Assembly (NCBI GenBank): GCA_029261995.1
Contig: JAJDAF010000039.1
Location: 248,001 to 312,000, forward strand
Reading direction: 5' to 3'
DNA length: 64,000 nt
Source of the DNA: Candidatus Zhuqueibacterota bacterium
Lineage (GTDB): Bacteria > Zhuqueibacterota > Zhuqueibacteria > Oceanimicrobiales > Oceanimicrobiaceae
A program made the translations under genes and the position numbers. Below the pieces are notes generated by a model. The model did not search any database. It saw nothing but the letters and a program-made list of their open reading frames with translations, and was not told where the DNA came from. This document shows, one piece after another, positions 8,057-17,793 of this stretch (position 1 is the first letter of the stretch; each line of letters opens with the position of its first letter).

Positions 8057-9358
8057 TTAGTTGGAAAAACTCTTCGCCAAATGCTTTTTGGCTTTCTCCC
8101 CAATGTCTTTTCTGTAGTACGCCTTGTCGAAGGCAACTTTGCCGACGGCGCTGTAGGCGCTCTTGCGAGCGGAATAGAAGTCTTCGCCCGTGGCGGTGAC
8201 TCCGAGCACACGGCCTCCGGAGGTCACAACCTGGCCATCCGCATCGAAGTCAGTGCCGGCATGAAAAATCATGGTTTCTTCGCCGAGATAGCCATCCAGA
8301 CCTACAACACGTTTGCCGTTCTCGTAGCTACCTGGGTAGCCGCCTGAAGCGAGAACGACGCACAGCGCCCATTTCGAGTGCTGCTTCAAATCACTGTCGA
8401 TACGCTTTCCGCGGGAGATTCTGAATAGAGTGTCCACCAGGTCAGCTTTGATCAGTGGCAGCAGAACCTGAGCTTCCGGGTCGCCAAACCGGCAGTTGAA
8501 TTCGACCACTTTCGGGCCGTCTTTTGTTACCATCAGACCGGCGTAGAGTACGCCGCGGTAAGGACGATCTTCAAGCGCCATGGCCTTGACCGTTGGCAGC
8601 ATAATCTCCTTGTGGACGCGCCGCATCATTGCGGCATCGATGACCGGCGCCGGTGCGTAAGCCCCCATACCGCCAGTATTGGGCCCCTGGTCGCCATCAA
8701 AGATGGCCTTGTGGTCCTGAGACGGCGGCAGGTAGGCCAGATTCTCGCCGTCAGTCAAGGCGATTACCGATGCTTCTTCCCCCTGCATGAATTCCTCGAT
8801 CACGACCCTGGAACCCGCATCCCCAAACTGCCGGTCGATCATGATCATCTCGAGAGCAGTGATGGCCTCATGCTCGGTCTTGCAAATCAGCGCTCCCTTG
8901 CCGGCGGCAAGGCCATCGGCTTTGATCACAGTCGGAAACGGAATCGTTTTAAGATGAGCGCAGGCGTCGTCAAATGATTCGAAAACTTTGTAACCCGCAG
9001 TCGGAATGTCGTATTTTTCCAGCAGGTATTTTGCGAAAACCTTGCTGCCCTCAAGCTCGGCCGCGCCTTGCGAAGGCCCGAAAATTCCCAGTCCCTGCTC
9101 TTCGAACAAATCGGTGATGCCGGCAACCAAAGGAATTTCAGGACCGACAACCGTGAGATCTATCGTCTTGCTAAGGGCAAAAGCGAGCAGCCCGTTCAAG
9201 TCCGATGGAGAAATATCGACACACTCCGCCAGCTTCGAGATGCCGGGATTTCCGGGGGCGCAGTATATTTTGCTGACGAGAGAACTTTGAGCGATCTTCC
9301 AGACGAGCGCATGTTCGCGTCCGCCGCCTCCGACAACGAGGATATTCAGCTTCGACAT
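8057..9358 (-). CDS. purD: Phosphoribosylamine-glycine ligase
   Basis: PurD joins glycine to 5-phosphoribosylamine with ATP, the second step of purine synthesis. The 433-residue length is standard. It opens with LNILVVGGGGREHALVWKI and contains GPEIPLVAG, KADGLAAGKGALIC (ATP-grasp), DHKAIFDGDQGPNTGGMGAY and FNCRFGDPEAQVLLPL, all hallmark segments of the family. The start ATG is at 9358, although no strong Shine-Dalgarno is seen. The 27-bp gap to uvrB contains a 13-nt palindrome, ATGAGTCACTCAT, at 9363-9375, of unknown meaning. It is probably co-transcribed with uvrB; no other purine gene is nearby. Confidence 0.97.
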   Translation of the reverse strand: MSKLNILVVGGGGREHALVWKIAQSSLVSKIYCAPGNPGISKLAECVDISPSDLNGLLAFALSKTIDLTVVGPEIPLVAGITDLFEEQGLGIFGPSQGAAELEGSKVFAKYLLEKYDIPTAGYKVFESFDDACAHLKTIPFPTVIKADGLAAGKGALICKTEHEAITALEMIMIDRQFGDAGSRVVIEEFMQGEEASVIALTDGENLAYLPPSQDHKAIFDGDQGPNTGGMGAYAPAPVIDAAMMRRVHKEIMLPTVKAMALEDRPYRGVLYAGLMVTKDGPKVVEFNCRFGDPEAQVLLPLIKADLVDTLFRISRGKRIDSDLKQHSKWALCVVLASGGYPGSYENGKRVVGLDGYLGEETMIFHAGTDFDADGQVVTSGGRVLGVTATGEDFYSARKSAYSAVGKVAFDKAYYRKDIGEKAKKHLAKSFSN

Positions 9359-9385
9359 GTGTATGAGTCACTCATGCATTGACGT

Positions 9386-11404
9386 TTATCGGCTCCAGGC
9401 AAATTTTTTCTTGCCTGTCAGCCGGTCCATTTCATCACGCAACTCGGCAGCCCGTTCAAACTCCAGTTTCCTGGCTGCGTCGAGCATTTCTTTCTCCAAC
9501 CGGTCGAGCAGTTCCTCCTTTTCGAGCGGCGATAGTTTCTTCCAATGTGCGGAATCGACGCGCTCGCCCTCCGTCTTGCCCCACTTCTTTGCGTTGACGT
9601 CCGCCACTCTGGTCGAACTCATGACCTGCTCGTAGGACTTGTAGATGGATTTCGGCTCAATGCCGTTTCTGGCGTTGTAGTCAGCCTGCAACTGCCGACG
9701 ACGGTCGGTTTCATCAATGGTGCGCTGCATGGATTCGGTCATCTTGTCAGCGTAGAAAATGACCTTGCCTTCCACGTTGCGTGCGGCTCTGCCCGCGATT
9801 TGCATGAGAGAGCGCTGCGACCGCAAGAACCCTTCCTTATCAGCATCGAGGACAGCTACCAGTGAAACTTCCGGCAGGTCAAGACCCTCGCGCAGGAGAT
9901 TGACGCCAACCAGCACATCGAACTCCGCTAGCCGCAGATCCCGAAGAATCTCCACTCTGCTGAGTGCGTCGATTTCGGAGTGCAAATAACGCACTCGAAT
10001 ATCGACGCCAGCCAGGTAGTCGGTCAGGTCCTCGGCCATGCGCTTGGTTAGCGTGGTTACCAGAACCCGCTCCTGGCGCGCCGTGCAGACCCTGATTTCC
10101 GAAATCAAATCATCGATCTGCTGTTTCACTGGTTTGACGACGATTTCCGGATCCATAAGGCCGGTCGGGCGAATGAGCTGCTCAACAACAACGCCCAGGC
10201 ACTTGTTCAACTCATAGTCTGCCGGTGTGGCAGACACGAAAACCATCTGTTGCATGATCGCATTAAATTCATCGAAAGTCAGTGGCCGATTGTCCAGAGC
10301 GGATGGCAAGCGAAAGCCGTGCTCCACCAGGGTTTCCTTGCGCGAGCGGTCACCGTGGTACATGCCATTAATCTGGCCGATGGTGGCATGTGACTCATCG
10401 ATAATGGTCAGGAAATCACCATCGAAATAGTCAAGTAAGGTAAACGGTCGTTCTCCCGGCTTGCGGCCTGAGAGGTGACGGGAATAATTCTCGACGCCGC
10501 TGCAATGTCCGAGTTCCTGCATCATTTCGAGGTCGTACTTAGTGCGCATCTCAATTCGTTGCGCCTCCAGCAATTGATTGTTGTCTCGAAAGGACTTCAG
10601 CCTATCGTCGAGTTCTTCGCGAATGGTGCCGATGGCGCGGCGGAGCTTGTGTTCGGGGGTTACGAAGTGTTTCGCGGGGTAGATTGCCACGGCCTCCTGC
10701 TGGGAGATGATCTCTCCGCTTATCGTATCCACAACGCTGATGCGTTCGATCTCATCTCCGAACATCTCAACCCGGAACGCTTCCTGTTCGTAGGCAGGAA
10801 AAATCTCGACAACATCTCCCCTGACCCGGAAAGTGCCGCGTGCAAACTCAAAGTCGTTGCGTGTATAGTGGCTTTCTACCAAGTGCTTCAGAATCTTACT
10901 GCGGTCGATCATCTGGCCACGCTCAAGCATTAGAAGCTCTCGCTTGTAATCTTCCGGGTCGCCCAAGCCATAAATGCAGGAGACCGATGCAATGACAATG
11001 ACATCTTTGCGCGACAACAACGAACTGGTCGCCTTGAGCCGCAGACGGTCAATCTCGTCGTTGATCGATGTATCCTTCTCGATATAAGTGTCAGTGGTCG
11101 CGACGTAAGCCTCGGGCTGGTAGTAGTCGTAGTAGCTGATGAAGTACTCCACCGCATTTTGCGGGAAGAAGCTCTTGAATTCACCGTATAGTTGCGCGGC
11201 GAGCGTTTTGTTGTGCGAGATAATCAGGGTCGGCTTGCCGATTCTGGCAATGACGTTGGCCATGGTGAACGTCTTCCCGCTGCCGGTAACCCCAAGCAGA
11301 GTCTGATACTTATCCTCCCTAAGAATCCCCTGCGAAAGTTCCTCGATTGCGTTGGGCTGATCACCGGTGGGCTGGAAATCGGAGACGAGTGAAAAATTGA
11401 CCAT
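9386..11404 (-). CDS. uvrB: Excinuclease ABC subunit B
   Basis: This 672-residue protein has the same length as E. coli UvrB. It has the N-terminal [14 protein letters not shown], Walker [11 protein letters not shown], the damage-probing beta-hairpin region [11 protein letters not shown], helicase motif II as DES in [13 protein letters not shown], the motif [20 protein letters not shown] (split for reading), and helicase motif [11 protein letters not shown]. The C-terminal UVR motif ([17 protein letters not shown]) binds UvrC. UvrB loads onto damaged DNA with UvrA and recruits UvrC for nucleotide excision repair. The gene heads a minus-strand operon with purD and has a near-perfect sigma-70 promoter at 11440-11468. 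No LexA-type operator was recognised there. Confidence 0.98.
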   Translation of the reverse strand: MVNFSLVSDFQPTGDQPNAIEELSQGILREDKYQTLLGVTGSGKTFTMANVIARIGKPTLIISHNKTLAAQLYGEFKSFFPQNAVEYFISYYDYYQPEAYVATTDTYIEKDTSINDEIDRLRLKATSSLLSRKDVIVIASVSCIYGLGDPEDYKRELLMLERGQMIDRSKILKHLVESHYTRNDFEFARGTFRVRGDVVEIFPAYEQEAFRVEMFGDEIERISVVDTISGEIISQQEAVAIYPAKHFVTPEHKLRRAIGTIREELDDRLKSFRDNNQLLEAQRIEMRTKYDLEMMQELGHCSGVENYSRHLSGRKPGERPFTLLDYFDGDFLTIIDESHATIGQINGMYHGDRSRKETLVEHGFRLPSALDNRPLTFDEFNAIMQQMVFVSATPADYELNKCLGVVVEQLIRPTGLMDPEIVVKPVKQQIDDLISEIRVCTARQERVLVTTLTKRMAEDLTDYLAGVDIRVRYLHSEIDALSRVEILRDLRLAEFDVLVGVNLLREGLDLPEVSLVAVLDADKEGFLRSQRSLMQIAGRAARNVEGKVIFYADKMTESMQRTIDETDRRRQLQADYNARNGIEPKSIYKSYEQVMSSTRVADVNAKKWGKTEGERVDSAHWKKLSPLEKEELLDRLEKEMLDAARKLEFERAAELRDEMDRLTGKKKFAWSR

Positions 11405-11439
11405 GAAAATTAACTTACCTGGTTCACAAGAATGGACAA

Positions 11440-11468
11440 AATATACTCAGACTGTGCCATAATGTCAA
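11440..11468 (-). promoter_or_regulatory. Sigma-70-type promoter of uvrB
   Basis: On the minus strand the -35 box is a perfect TTGACA (11463-11468), the spacer is exactly 17 nt, and the -10 box is TATATT (11440-11445). The -10 box lies 35 bp upstream of the uvrB start. This is one of the two best promoter matches in the window. Confidence 0.75.
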
Positions 11469-11488
11469 GGCCAATTACCAAAAAGGCC

Positions 11489-11517
11489 TTGCATATTTAC
11501 CGGATTGCAGCTATATT
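11489..11517 (+). promoter_or_regulatory. Sigma-70-type promoter of the ppiD-like gene
   Basis: TTGCAT (11489-11494), a 17-nt spacer and TATATT (11512-11517) stand 42 bp upstream of the ppiD-like start. It runs back to back with the uvrB promoter, so the two genes are divergently transcribed from a 155-bp region. Confidence 0.65.
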
Positions 11518-11559
11518 TCGTGTTCTGTTTTTTCTTATCAAGAAAGGAGATGCTCCCAA

Positions 11560-13374
11560 ATGGCAGTCATGAACAAAATGCGGGAAATGACCAAAGGGAT
11601 CCTGTATCTGCTGGTTCTCGCGTTTGTTGGCACAATTATCTTCGACTGGGGCATGAGCTACAGCGGCAAGAAAGCTCAAGCAAACGTCGTCGGTGAAGTG
11701 GATGGCATCGAAATCTCGTTGAGAGAGTTCGACACCAACTTGAGCAACCAGATGCAGCAGTACCGCGGTCAGGCTGGCGGCGACCTGCAGGACAGCCAAA
11801 TCGATTTCATCCGCAACCAGGTTTGGAATTCCATGGTACAGCAAACGCTGATACAGCGGACTCTCGAGGACAAAGGCATTTCGGTTGCCAACGCGGAGAT
11901 CGTCTACCGCCTTTTCAACGACCCTCCGGAAGTGCTGCGAAGCAATCCAAGCTTTCAAAATGAGCAAAAACAATTCGACATGGCCATGTACCAGGCCGCG
12001 CTCAATGACCCAAGCACCGCCGAGCAATGGCGCCCGATTGAGGAGTATCTCAGGCAATCTCTGCGTGTCGAGAAACTGCAGCAGCAATTGCAGGCCAGCG
12101 TCCGCGTCACGAGCGACGAGATCAAGCGGGAGTATCTAAACCGCAATCAAAACGCCAAAGTCGAGTATGTCTTCGTTAACCCGCGCAGCTTCGACGCCGA
12201 GAGTATTGACATCACCGATGAGATGGTCGAAAGCTACTACAAGACCCATCAGGAGGACTATCTGCAGCCAGAGCAGAGGGCGATTGAGTACATCGTCTTC
12301 TCAACAGAACCGACAGCCGCGGATTCAGCCGCCACCCGGGATGAGGCAAAGCGCGTCTTCGACCGAGCGAAAGCTGGAGACGACTTTGGAGATCTGGCCG
12401 AGACCTACTCTGAAGACCTTGCCACCAGCAGCAACGGCGGGCTAATCGACTTTTTTGCCAAAGGAGTTCAGGCGCAATTCAGCAACTTTGAAAACGACTT
12501 GTTCTTCGCTGACAAGAATGATGTGGTCGGACCATTCGAATCAAATACCGGCGTGCATCTGTTCAAGATCGAAGATAAGCGCAAACAAGATAATGAGAAC
12601 CAGATCAAGGTGCGCCACATCTCGTTCAAATTTGAGCCATCCAGGAAAACCGCCAATCAGGCGCGCGAAGATGCCGATTACGTCGCAGAACAGTCGCCGG
12701 CGCAAGACTTCCAGGAACTCGCAACGGAAGTCGGCGACTCGGTTCGCACAACCGGCCTGTTTGTTAAAGGAATCTTCGTGCCGGGCATCGGCAGAAATCA
12801 ACGCATCATGGATTTCACATTCGCAAACAAGATCAACTCGGTGGGCGCTGTTCTTGAGATTGACCGCGGATTTCTCGTCTACCGAGTCTCAGATGTCAAG
12901 CAGGAGAGCACCAAACCTCTGGATGAGGTGAGAGGCCTGGTTCGCAACAAAATCCTGGCGGACCGCCGCATGGAAAAAGCGGGCGAAGTTGCGAATAATG
13001 TCTATCAGAAAATCCAAGAGGGCGCCTCTCTGCAAGACGCCTCCGCCATCGATACTCTGGAAATCAAAGAAACAGCGGAGTTCGCGCGCAGCGGCTCGGT
13101 GGCCGGAGTCGGCCGCGATACAAATTTCATCGGTGCAGCTTTTGCACTCAAGCAGGTTGGCGACATTTCAAAACCGGTGGAAGGCACGCGTGGCTACTAC
13201 TTATTGCGGCTCGTGGAGAAAGACGAATTTGACGCGTCGGACTTTGAGTCGAAGAAAGCCCAGATCTCAGCGCAGTTGAAACAACTGCGAGAGAGTCAGG
13301 TGTTCGGACACTGGTACGCCGAACTCAAAGAAAACGCAGAGATCAAGGACTACCGCGCCAGGTTCTACAATTAG
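11560..13374 (+). CDS. PpiD/SurA-like peptidyl-prolyl isomerase
   Basis: This 604-residue envelope foldase has a single N-terminal transmembrane anchor (ILYLLVLAFVGTIIFDW, about residues 13-30). A SurA_N-type chaperone region follows, with GEVDGIEISLREFD at its start as in PpiD. A parvulin-like domain around residues 235-345 contains FGDLAETYSED and GGLIDFF, and a second, more degenerate parvulin-like region lies further on. PpiD is held in the inner membrane and helps proteins leaving the Sec translocon fold. The start at 11560 is supported by AAGGAGA about 10 nt upstream. It is a single-gene transcription unit bounded by its own promoter and a terminator at 13446. Confidence 0.9.
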   Translation: MAVMNKMREMTKGILYLLVLAFVGTIIFDWGMSYSGKKAQANVVGEVDGIEISLREFDTNLSNQMQQYRGQAGGDLQDSQIDFIRNQVWNSMVQQTLIQRTLEDKGISVANAEIVYRLFNDPPEVLRSNPSFQNEQKQFDMAMYQAALNDPSTAEQWRPIEEYLRQSLRVEKLQQQLQASVRVTSDEIKREYLNRNQNAKVEYVFVNPRSFDAESIDITDEMVESYYKTHQEDYLQPEQRAIEYIVFSTEPTAADSAATRDEAKRVFDRAKAGDDFGDLAETYSEDLATSSNGGLIDFFAKGVQAQFSNFENDLFFADKNDVVGPFESNTGVHLFKIEDKRKQDNENQIKVRHISFKFEPSRKTANQAREDADYVAEQSPAQDFQELATEVGDSVRTTGLFVKGIFVPGIGRNQRIMDFTFANKINSVGAVLEIDRGFLVYRVSDVKQESTKPLDEVRGLVRNKILADRRMEKAGEVANNVYQKIQEGASLQDASAIDTLEIKETAEFARSGSVAGVGRDTNFIGAAFALKQVGDISKPVEGTRGYYLLRLVEKDEFDASDFESKKAQISAQLKQLRESQVFGHWYAELKENAEIKDYRARFYN

Positions 13375-13445
13375 CTGCACGCATCAAGTTAGCCGTATGT
13401 GGTTAAAGAATTGCGTGCGGTGACTCTGGCATAACAGATACGCCC

Positions 13446-13485
13446 AAAAAAAGCGTCCCAGGATCATTCCGGAGACGCTTTTTTT
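13446..13485. terminator. Bidirectional rho-independent terminator
   Basis: A perfect 12-bp inverted repeat, AAAAAAAGCGTC (13446-13457) and GACGCTTTTTTT (13474-13485), surrounds a 16-nt loop region that can pair further at CC/GG. The A- and T-tracts make it work on both strands, as expected between the convergent ppiD-like and response-regulator/kinase genes. Confidence 0.9.
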
Positions 13486-13499
13486 GTTCTCGTTCATTT

Positions 13500-14690
13500 C
13501 TATTCCGCTTCGGCCACCGGCTCAGGTTGAGACGCGAGAGGCAAATAGACAAGAAATTGAGTTCCTTCCTTGTCTTTGCTTTTTACTTTGATGCCGCCGC
13601 CATGTGCATCTACGATCGTGCGGGCGGATGGCAGGCCAAGTCCGAGTCCACCGCCAAGAAACTTGTCCTTGCCTGTACTGTGGTAGTTGCTGTTTTGTAC
13701 CTCGTAGAACTTCTCGAATATCTTGCCATATTCGGTTTCGGGAATGCCGACACCCGAATCCTGCACGCAAACCCGCACATAGTCGCCCTCGACATCAACT
13801 GAAACATCTATCTTTCCTAGGTCAGGTGTAAACTTGACGGCGTTCTGAATGAGTTCGTTGAAAACACCCTTCAACTTGCCCCTGTCTGCCTTGACCATCA
13901 GATTCGGATCCGGTGATTCAAACCTCAGCACCTGCGATCTTTTTTTCGCGATGAGTTGGTACGCTGCTACGCACTGCTTCAGTAGCCCGTCGATATCAAA
14001 GATTTCTTTTCGCAAGTCATGCTTGCCACTCTCAATATTGATGATGTTGTGCATGTTGGTGACCATTTCTTCCAAATCGCCAATGGCTTCGGCGATGACC
14101 TGCCTGCACTGAATTTCCTCTTGCTCAGAAAGCTGGCTGCGAAAGCCCTCGTCTGTGAGGATCCCAAGGAATCCCTTCAAATGGCTCACAGGTGTACGCA
14201 ACTCGTGGCTCGTGATCGCGATAAATTTGTTCTTCATATTCTGCAGATCGATGAGCTTTTGGTTGGCAACCTTAAGCTCTGAATTCTCTTCATTCAGCTT
14301 GATTTTCTCGAAACATTTTTCGGCCACAATCCTGATCTGCTCGGGCTTAACCGGCTTCAGGATGAAATCTGAAGCACCGTTTTTCATGGCGTGAATGGCG
14401 ATGTCGATCGTCGCGAAAGCGGTCATGATCGCGACTACAATGTGTGGATGGTCGCGCTTGATGCATTCCAGCAATTCGATTCCGTGCATTATCGGCATCT
14501 TGAAATCAGAAAAGACAACATCGACAGGCGTCTCGCGCAGACATTCCAGCGCTCTGATGCCGTTTTCCGCCAACTCGACGTGATAACCACATGAAGTCAG
14601 GCTCCGGAGGCAAATGTCACGGATGACCTCCTCGTCATCAACAACAAGAATTGTCTTCGGTTCATCATCCATAAGACTTGGCTGCATCAC
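13500..14690 (-). CDS. Response-regulator/histidine-kinase hybrid
   Basis: This 396-residue cytoplasmic protein has a receiver domain first (residues 12-128; phospho-acceptor Asp62 in VVFSDFKMP, with DD at 18-19 and Lys in ILKPVKP). A HisKA domain follows with His162 in ITSHELRTPVSHLKGF. The HATPase_c domain has the N-box FNELIQNAVKF, G1 VQDSGVGIPE and G2 GGGLGLGLPSA. There is no transmembrane segment. The input is probably phosphorylation of its own receiver by another kinase. The stop of the upstream GAF/DHp gene lies only 1-4 nt before its start (GTG 14690 or ATG 14687), which suggests the two products work together. Confidence 0.92.
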   Translation of the reverse strand: MMQPSLMDDEPKTILVVDDEEVIRDICLRSLTSCGYHVELAENGIRALECLRETPVDVVFSDFKMPIMHGIELLECIKRDHPHIVVAIMTAFATIDIAIHAMKNGASDFILKPVKPEQIRIVAEKCFEKIKLNEENSELKVANQKLIDLQNMKNKFIAITSHELRTPVSHLKGFLGILTDEGFRSQLSEQEEIQCRQVIAEAIGDLEEMVTNMHNIINIESGKHDLRKEIFDIDGLLKQCVAAYQLIAKKRSQVLRFESPDPNLMVKADRGKLKGVFNELIQNAVKFTPDLGKIDVSVDVEGDYVRVCVQDSGVGIPETEYGKIFEKFYEVQNSNYHSTGKDKFLGGGLGLGLPSARTIVDAHGGGIKVKSKDKEGTQFLVYLPLASQPEPVAEAE

Positions 14691-14693
14691 AAA

Positions 14694-15482
14694 TTAGAAT
14701 TGTGGCTTCCCCCGATTGTTGTCATCGTACTCGACATGTGTGATATTCTGAAACCGATACACCAATTCCTCGAGTCTTGCCGCCTGCTTCATGATTTCAT
14801 CGATATCCTTTATGATGGCATGATCATCTGAAAGATCTTCCCGGATGAGTGTACAGTATCCGCCAATTCCGGTCAGCGGCTGATTCAGTTCATGCGCGAT
14901 GGAACGCGCCACGTCGATTATCGACCGTAGCTTCTGATTCTTACGTCTTTCGTCTTCCAGAACACTGGCTTCGACCTCATTGGACTTGGTGCTCAAGGAA
15001 AAATTCTCAATCACGAGCCCGAAGTAGCCGCAAAGCGTTGAGATTGGCTCACGCATTTCGGCGAACCACAGTGCATCGTCCAAGGCTTGCATCTCGACTA
15101 CCCCGACGACCCGTTTGCCAAGCATCAAAGGTGCAATCAAGCAGCAACCCGTGTCGGCGGACTTCCATAGCAAAATTTCACGTGTGGCGATCGCCTCGCG
15201 CAAGGCATCTTCGGGCCGAACGCCCTGTTCGTCAACCGACGCCGCAAGGCTGTGGTCCGCGAACAACCATTTCACCAGCCCCGTGCTTCCCTCGTATGTC
15301 CCAACTCTGATCCGGGCTAGCGGCAGAATGGCTTTCATACAGTTTGCGAGCTGCTCGGCACACGCAGGTAGGCTGGTCAGGTCGGAAGTTGTAGCCTGGA
15401 AGTACTGCGCAAATTGAGCAAGCGGTCTTGTGATGTTAGGGTTTGGCTTCGGGCGGCTTTGTTCACGAGGCGGACGCATCAT
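14694..15482 (-). CDS. GAF plus DHp protein lacking a kinase ATPase domain
   Basis: This 262-residue protein has a GAF-like domain (about 30-165; CLIAPLMLGKRVVGVVEMQA), a linking helix, and a HisKA-type dimerisation helix pair with His197 in ARSIAHELNQPLTGIGGYC. It stops about 45 residues later, just where the ATP-binding domain of a histidine kinase would start. The stop codon is clean and the next gene starts at once, so this does not look like a fresh frameshift; the downstream frame encodes a different receiver-first kinase. It may be a phosphotransfer or sensory partner that the neighbouring kinase phosphorylates in trans, or a remnant. Function is inferred from context. Confidence 0.8.
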   Translation of the reverse strand: MMRPPREQSRPKPNPNITRPLAQFAQYFQATTSDLTSLPACAEQLANCMKAILPLARIRVGTYEGSTGLVKWLFADHSLAASVDEQGVRPEDALREAIATREILLWKSADTGCCLIAPLMLGKRVVGVVEMQALDDALWFAEMREPISTLCGYFGLVIENFSLSTKSNEVEASVLEDERRKNQKLRSIIDVARSIAHELNQPLTGIGGYCTLIREDLSDDHAIIKDIDEIMKQAARLEELVYRFQNITHVEYDDNNRGKPQF

Positions 15483-15585
15483 TTCTCGTTGGGGACCGGG
15501 CTTAAGAGCAAGAAAAAAGTATTTTCACTAGTACGACGCCCATGTAGCATAGTGTCGGGAACGCGCTACCTGCATCGCGCGTGAC

Positions 15586-15643
15586 CGATATTGTTTCAAA
15601 GTTAAGCAAAAATCGGCGAAAGTCAAGCCATGTTTCAATATCG
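15586..15643. repeat. Short inverted repeat CGATATTG/CAATATCG
   Basis: Eight-base arms at 15586-15593 and 15636-15643 bound a 42-nt interior; TGTTTCAA also occurs twice, in direct orientation, at 15592-15599 and 15631-15638. The element lies in the 164-bp gap between the lytic transglycosylase stop and the GAF/DHp gene. It could be an operator for the two kinase-like genes or a weak terminator. No clear promoter was found in the gap. Confidence 0.35.
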
Positions 15644-15646
15644 TAA

Positions 15647-16354
15647 TCAGAGGGTGTTCGACTTGAACTCGTCGTAGAGAAGCATGACCTGGGGAATATA
15701 ATTCGTTGTCTCGGTCCAGAGAATCCCTTTCGCCTTACTGTTAGCCAACCAGATGGCCGCGCGCTTTTCGCCGCCATTGAAGGCAGCAAGTCCGCCTTCA
15801 AGCTCGTACATGTCAATCAACGTTGAGAGCTGACGACAGCCAATTTGAATATTGTAGATGGGGTTGAAGAGCACGTCATCTGTTGAAGTCCAGGTGATGC
15901 CTTCGTAGTGGGCGATCCACAGGCTTGTAGCAGGCATGATTTGCATCAACCCCATAGCGCCGGCTTCAGACACGACTTCCGGCTCCCAAGTACCGCCGCT
16001 TTCATGTGTGATGGCAGCACAGATCAAATCTGCATCGAGGTTGGTATATTTGACACTCATGCGATAGATCTCGTCTGCGATTTCGTACCTCATTCCAGAC
16101 GGCATATCCGGGTTATACTTGCTGATGATTCGCATCACTTTCTGAATATTGGTTTGGCGGACGCTATCGACATTCATGGCCGCACGCAGATCCTGAAGAG
16201 ATTTCTCGAGCACCGAAAGCCTGGGGTTATCCTGGATTGAGCCCAGCCCAAAGAATTTGTAGGCGACAGTGAAGCCGATCACGACAACGACGAAAACCAC
16301 AAACGCCCTGACTACGAGGCTCTTGCTCTCCTTGATTTCATTTTGCCCTGCCAT
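15647..16354 (-). CDS. Membrane-anchored lytic transglycosylase (SLT family)
   Basis: This 235-residue protein has one N-terminal transmembrane helix (residues 14-34), which places the rest in the periplasm. The SLT domain contains ICAAITHESGGTW with the likely catalytic Glu118, then AGAMGLMQIMPAT and, further on, NIQIGCRQLSTLI and GLAAFNGGEKRA, a variant of the AYNAG motif. Such enzymes cut the glycan strand of peptidoglycan to form 1,6-anhydro ends and often open the wall for envelope machines. It is compact, with no substrate-binding LysM or SPOR domain. It lies downstream of the NtrC-like regulator gene (30-bp gap) and may be co-transcribed with the Mla-type operon. Confidence 0.92.
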   Translation of the reverse strand: MAGQNEIKESKSLVVRAFVVFVVVVIGFTVAYKFFGLGSIQDNPRLSVLEKSLQDLRAAMNVDSVRQTNIQKVMRIISKYNPDMPSGMRYEIADEIYRMSVKYTNLDADLICAAITHESGGTWEPEVVSEAGAMGLMQIMPATSLWIAHYEGITWTSTDDVLFNPIYNIQIGCRQLSTLIDMYELEGGLAAFNGGEKRAAIWLANSKAKGILWTETTNYIPQVMLLYDEFKSNTL

Positions 16355-16384
16355 TGAGTTACCTCCTTAATTCAATCTCGCGCA

Positions 16385-17740
16385 TCACGATGCATTCGTA
16401 TCTTTCAGCTTGCGCCAAAGCGTAGTTTTTGATATGCCTAGTTCGCGGGCCGTCTTCTGGCGGTTGCCATGCATTCTCTTCAGAGTCTCGAGAATGACTT
16501 TGCGCTCGATTTCCGCCAGATTGCGTGCATGTGGCCCGTTCTCGTCATCATCGTCCCGCAACCTAATCTCATCAGGAAGTTGCTCGGGCACGAGTTCCGG
16601 GCCGATTGCCAGAGCTACGCAACGGTGCACTACGTTCTCAAGCTCACGAACATTTCCCGGCCAGTGGTAATTCATAAGCATTGACATCGCGCGCCGGGAA
16701 ATCTTTCCGGCCGAGCCGTCACCTTGGTCGCCATATTTTCTGATGAAATGCTCAACGAGAAGTGGAATATCTTCGCGCCGCTCGCGCAACGCAGGTGCGA
16801 GCAAAGGAATGACATTGATTCGATAGTACAGATCTTCCCGGAATTTTCCCGATTTCACCTCTTTGCCCAAGCTCTTGTTGGTCGCCGAAATGACGCGCAC
16901 ATCCACATTGATGGTTGAACTGTCCCCGACTCTGCGAATCTCACCTTCCTGCAGAAAACGCAGCAGTTTGACCTGAGTCGCGGCCGACATTTCGCCTATC
17001 TCATCCAGGAATATCGTACCGCCATCGGCAACTTCAATCAAGCCTTTTTTATTCGAATCGGCACTGGTGAAGGCGCCCCGTTTGTGGCCAAACAGCTCGC
17101 TCTCCAGCAGAGTGTCCGTGATGGCGCCGCAGTTCAAGGCGACGAACGGCTCGTTCTTTCTGTGACTCAGGTCATGAATGGACCTGGCGATCAACTCTTT
17201 TCCCGTGCCACTTTCACCGCTGATCAGGATGGTGCTATCTTTGTTCGCGACTTTGGCGACCATCTCCAGAAGGCTAATAAGGCTCACCGAGTTGCCCACG
17301 ATTGACGAGAACGCCAGGAGTTGCCGAATCCCCTCAGATCGAGAAGTGGAATGTTTGGCGGCTTTCTGTTCTTCAACAAACCTCTGCACGAGACCAAGCA
17401 GGACTTCATTGTCGAAGGGCTTCGTGATATAGTCAAATGCACCTAGCTTGATGGCCTCGACACCTTTTGAAATCGAGCCGAATGCGGTGATGATAATGAC
17501 TTCCGTCGCAGGCCAGCGTTCCTTAACTCTCGTGAGCAACTGGATACCGTCCATGTTTGGCATCTTGTAGTCGGAAATAACCAGATCAAAATAGCGTTCG
17601 TTCAATTTGCAAAGAGCGGCGCCGCCGGAATTGGCTGCGTCCACGGAAAATCCAGACTTCTTTAGGAGAAAGGCGATGGCATTTCGTACACTGTCATTGT
17701 CCTCAACCACCAAGATGTCCAGAGCAGACAAACTCCCCAT
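16385..17740 (-). CDS. NtrC-family sigma-54 response regulator with a GAFTSA loop
   Basis: The 451-residue protein has a receiver domain with Asp57 in LVISDYKMP and an AAA+ domain with Walker A GESGTGKE and Walker B TIFLDE. Its C-terminal Fis helix-turn-helix reads RQKTARELGISKTTLWRKL. The sigma-54 contact loop reads GAFTSA instead of GAFTGA; the essential Thr is kept. Its cognate kinase is probably one of the two kinase-like genes downstream (13500-15482). It is one of two sigma-54 activators in the window, and a good sigma-54 promoter lies at 23400-23415 upstream of the signalling/pilus locus. That this protein acts there is an inference. Confidence 0.93.
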   Translation of the reverse strand: MGSLSALDILVVEDNDSVRNAIAFLLKKSGFSVDAANSGGAALCKLNERYFDLVISDYKMPNMDGIQLLTRVKERWPATEVIIITAFGSISKGVEAIKLGAFDYITKPFDNEVLLGLVQRFVEEQKAAKHSTSRSEGIRQLLAFSSIVGNSVSLISLLEMVAKVANKDSTILISGESGTGKELIARSIHDLSHRKNEPFVALNCGAITDTLLESELFGHKRGAFTSADSNKKGLIEVADGGTIFLDEIGEMSAATQVKLLRFLQEGEIRRVGDSSTINVDVRVISATNKSLGKEVKSGKFREDLYYRINVIPLLAPALRERREDIPLLVEHFIRKYGDQGDGSAGKISRRAMSMLMNYHWPGNVRELENVVHRCVALAIGPELVPEQLPDEIRLRDDDDENGPHARNLAEIERKVILETLKRMHGNRQKTARELGISKTTLWRKLKDTNAS

Positions 17741-17793
17741 TGGTTCCCCTGTGGTTTATTGAATAATGAAGGCTGGCTGGGTGCGATGTTCGA

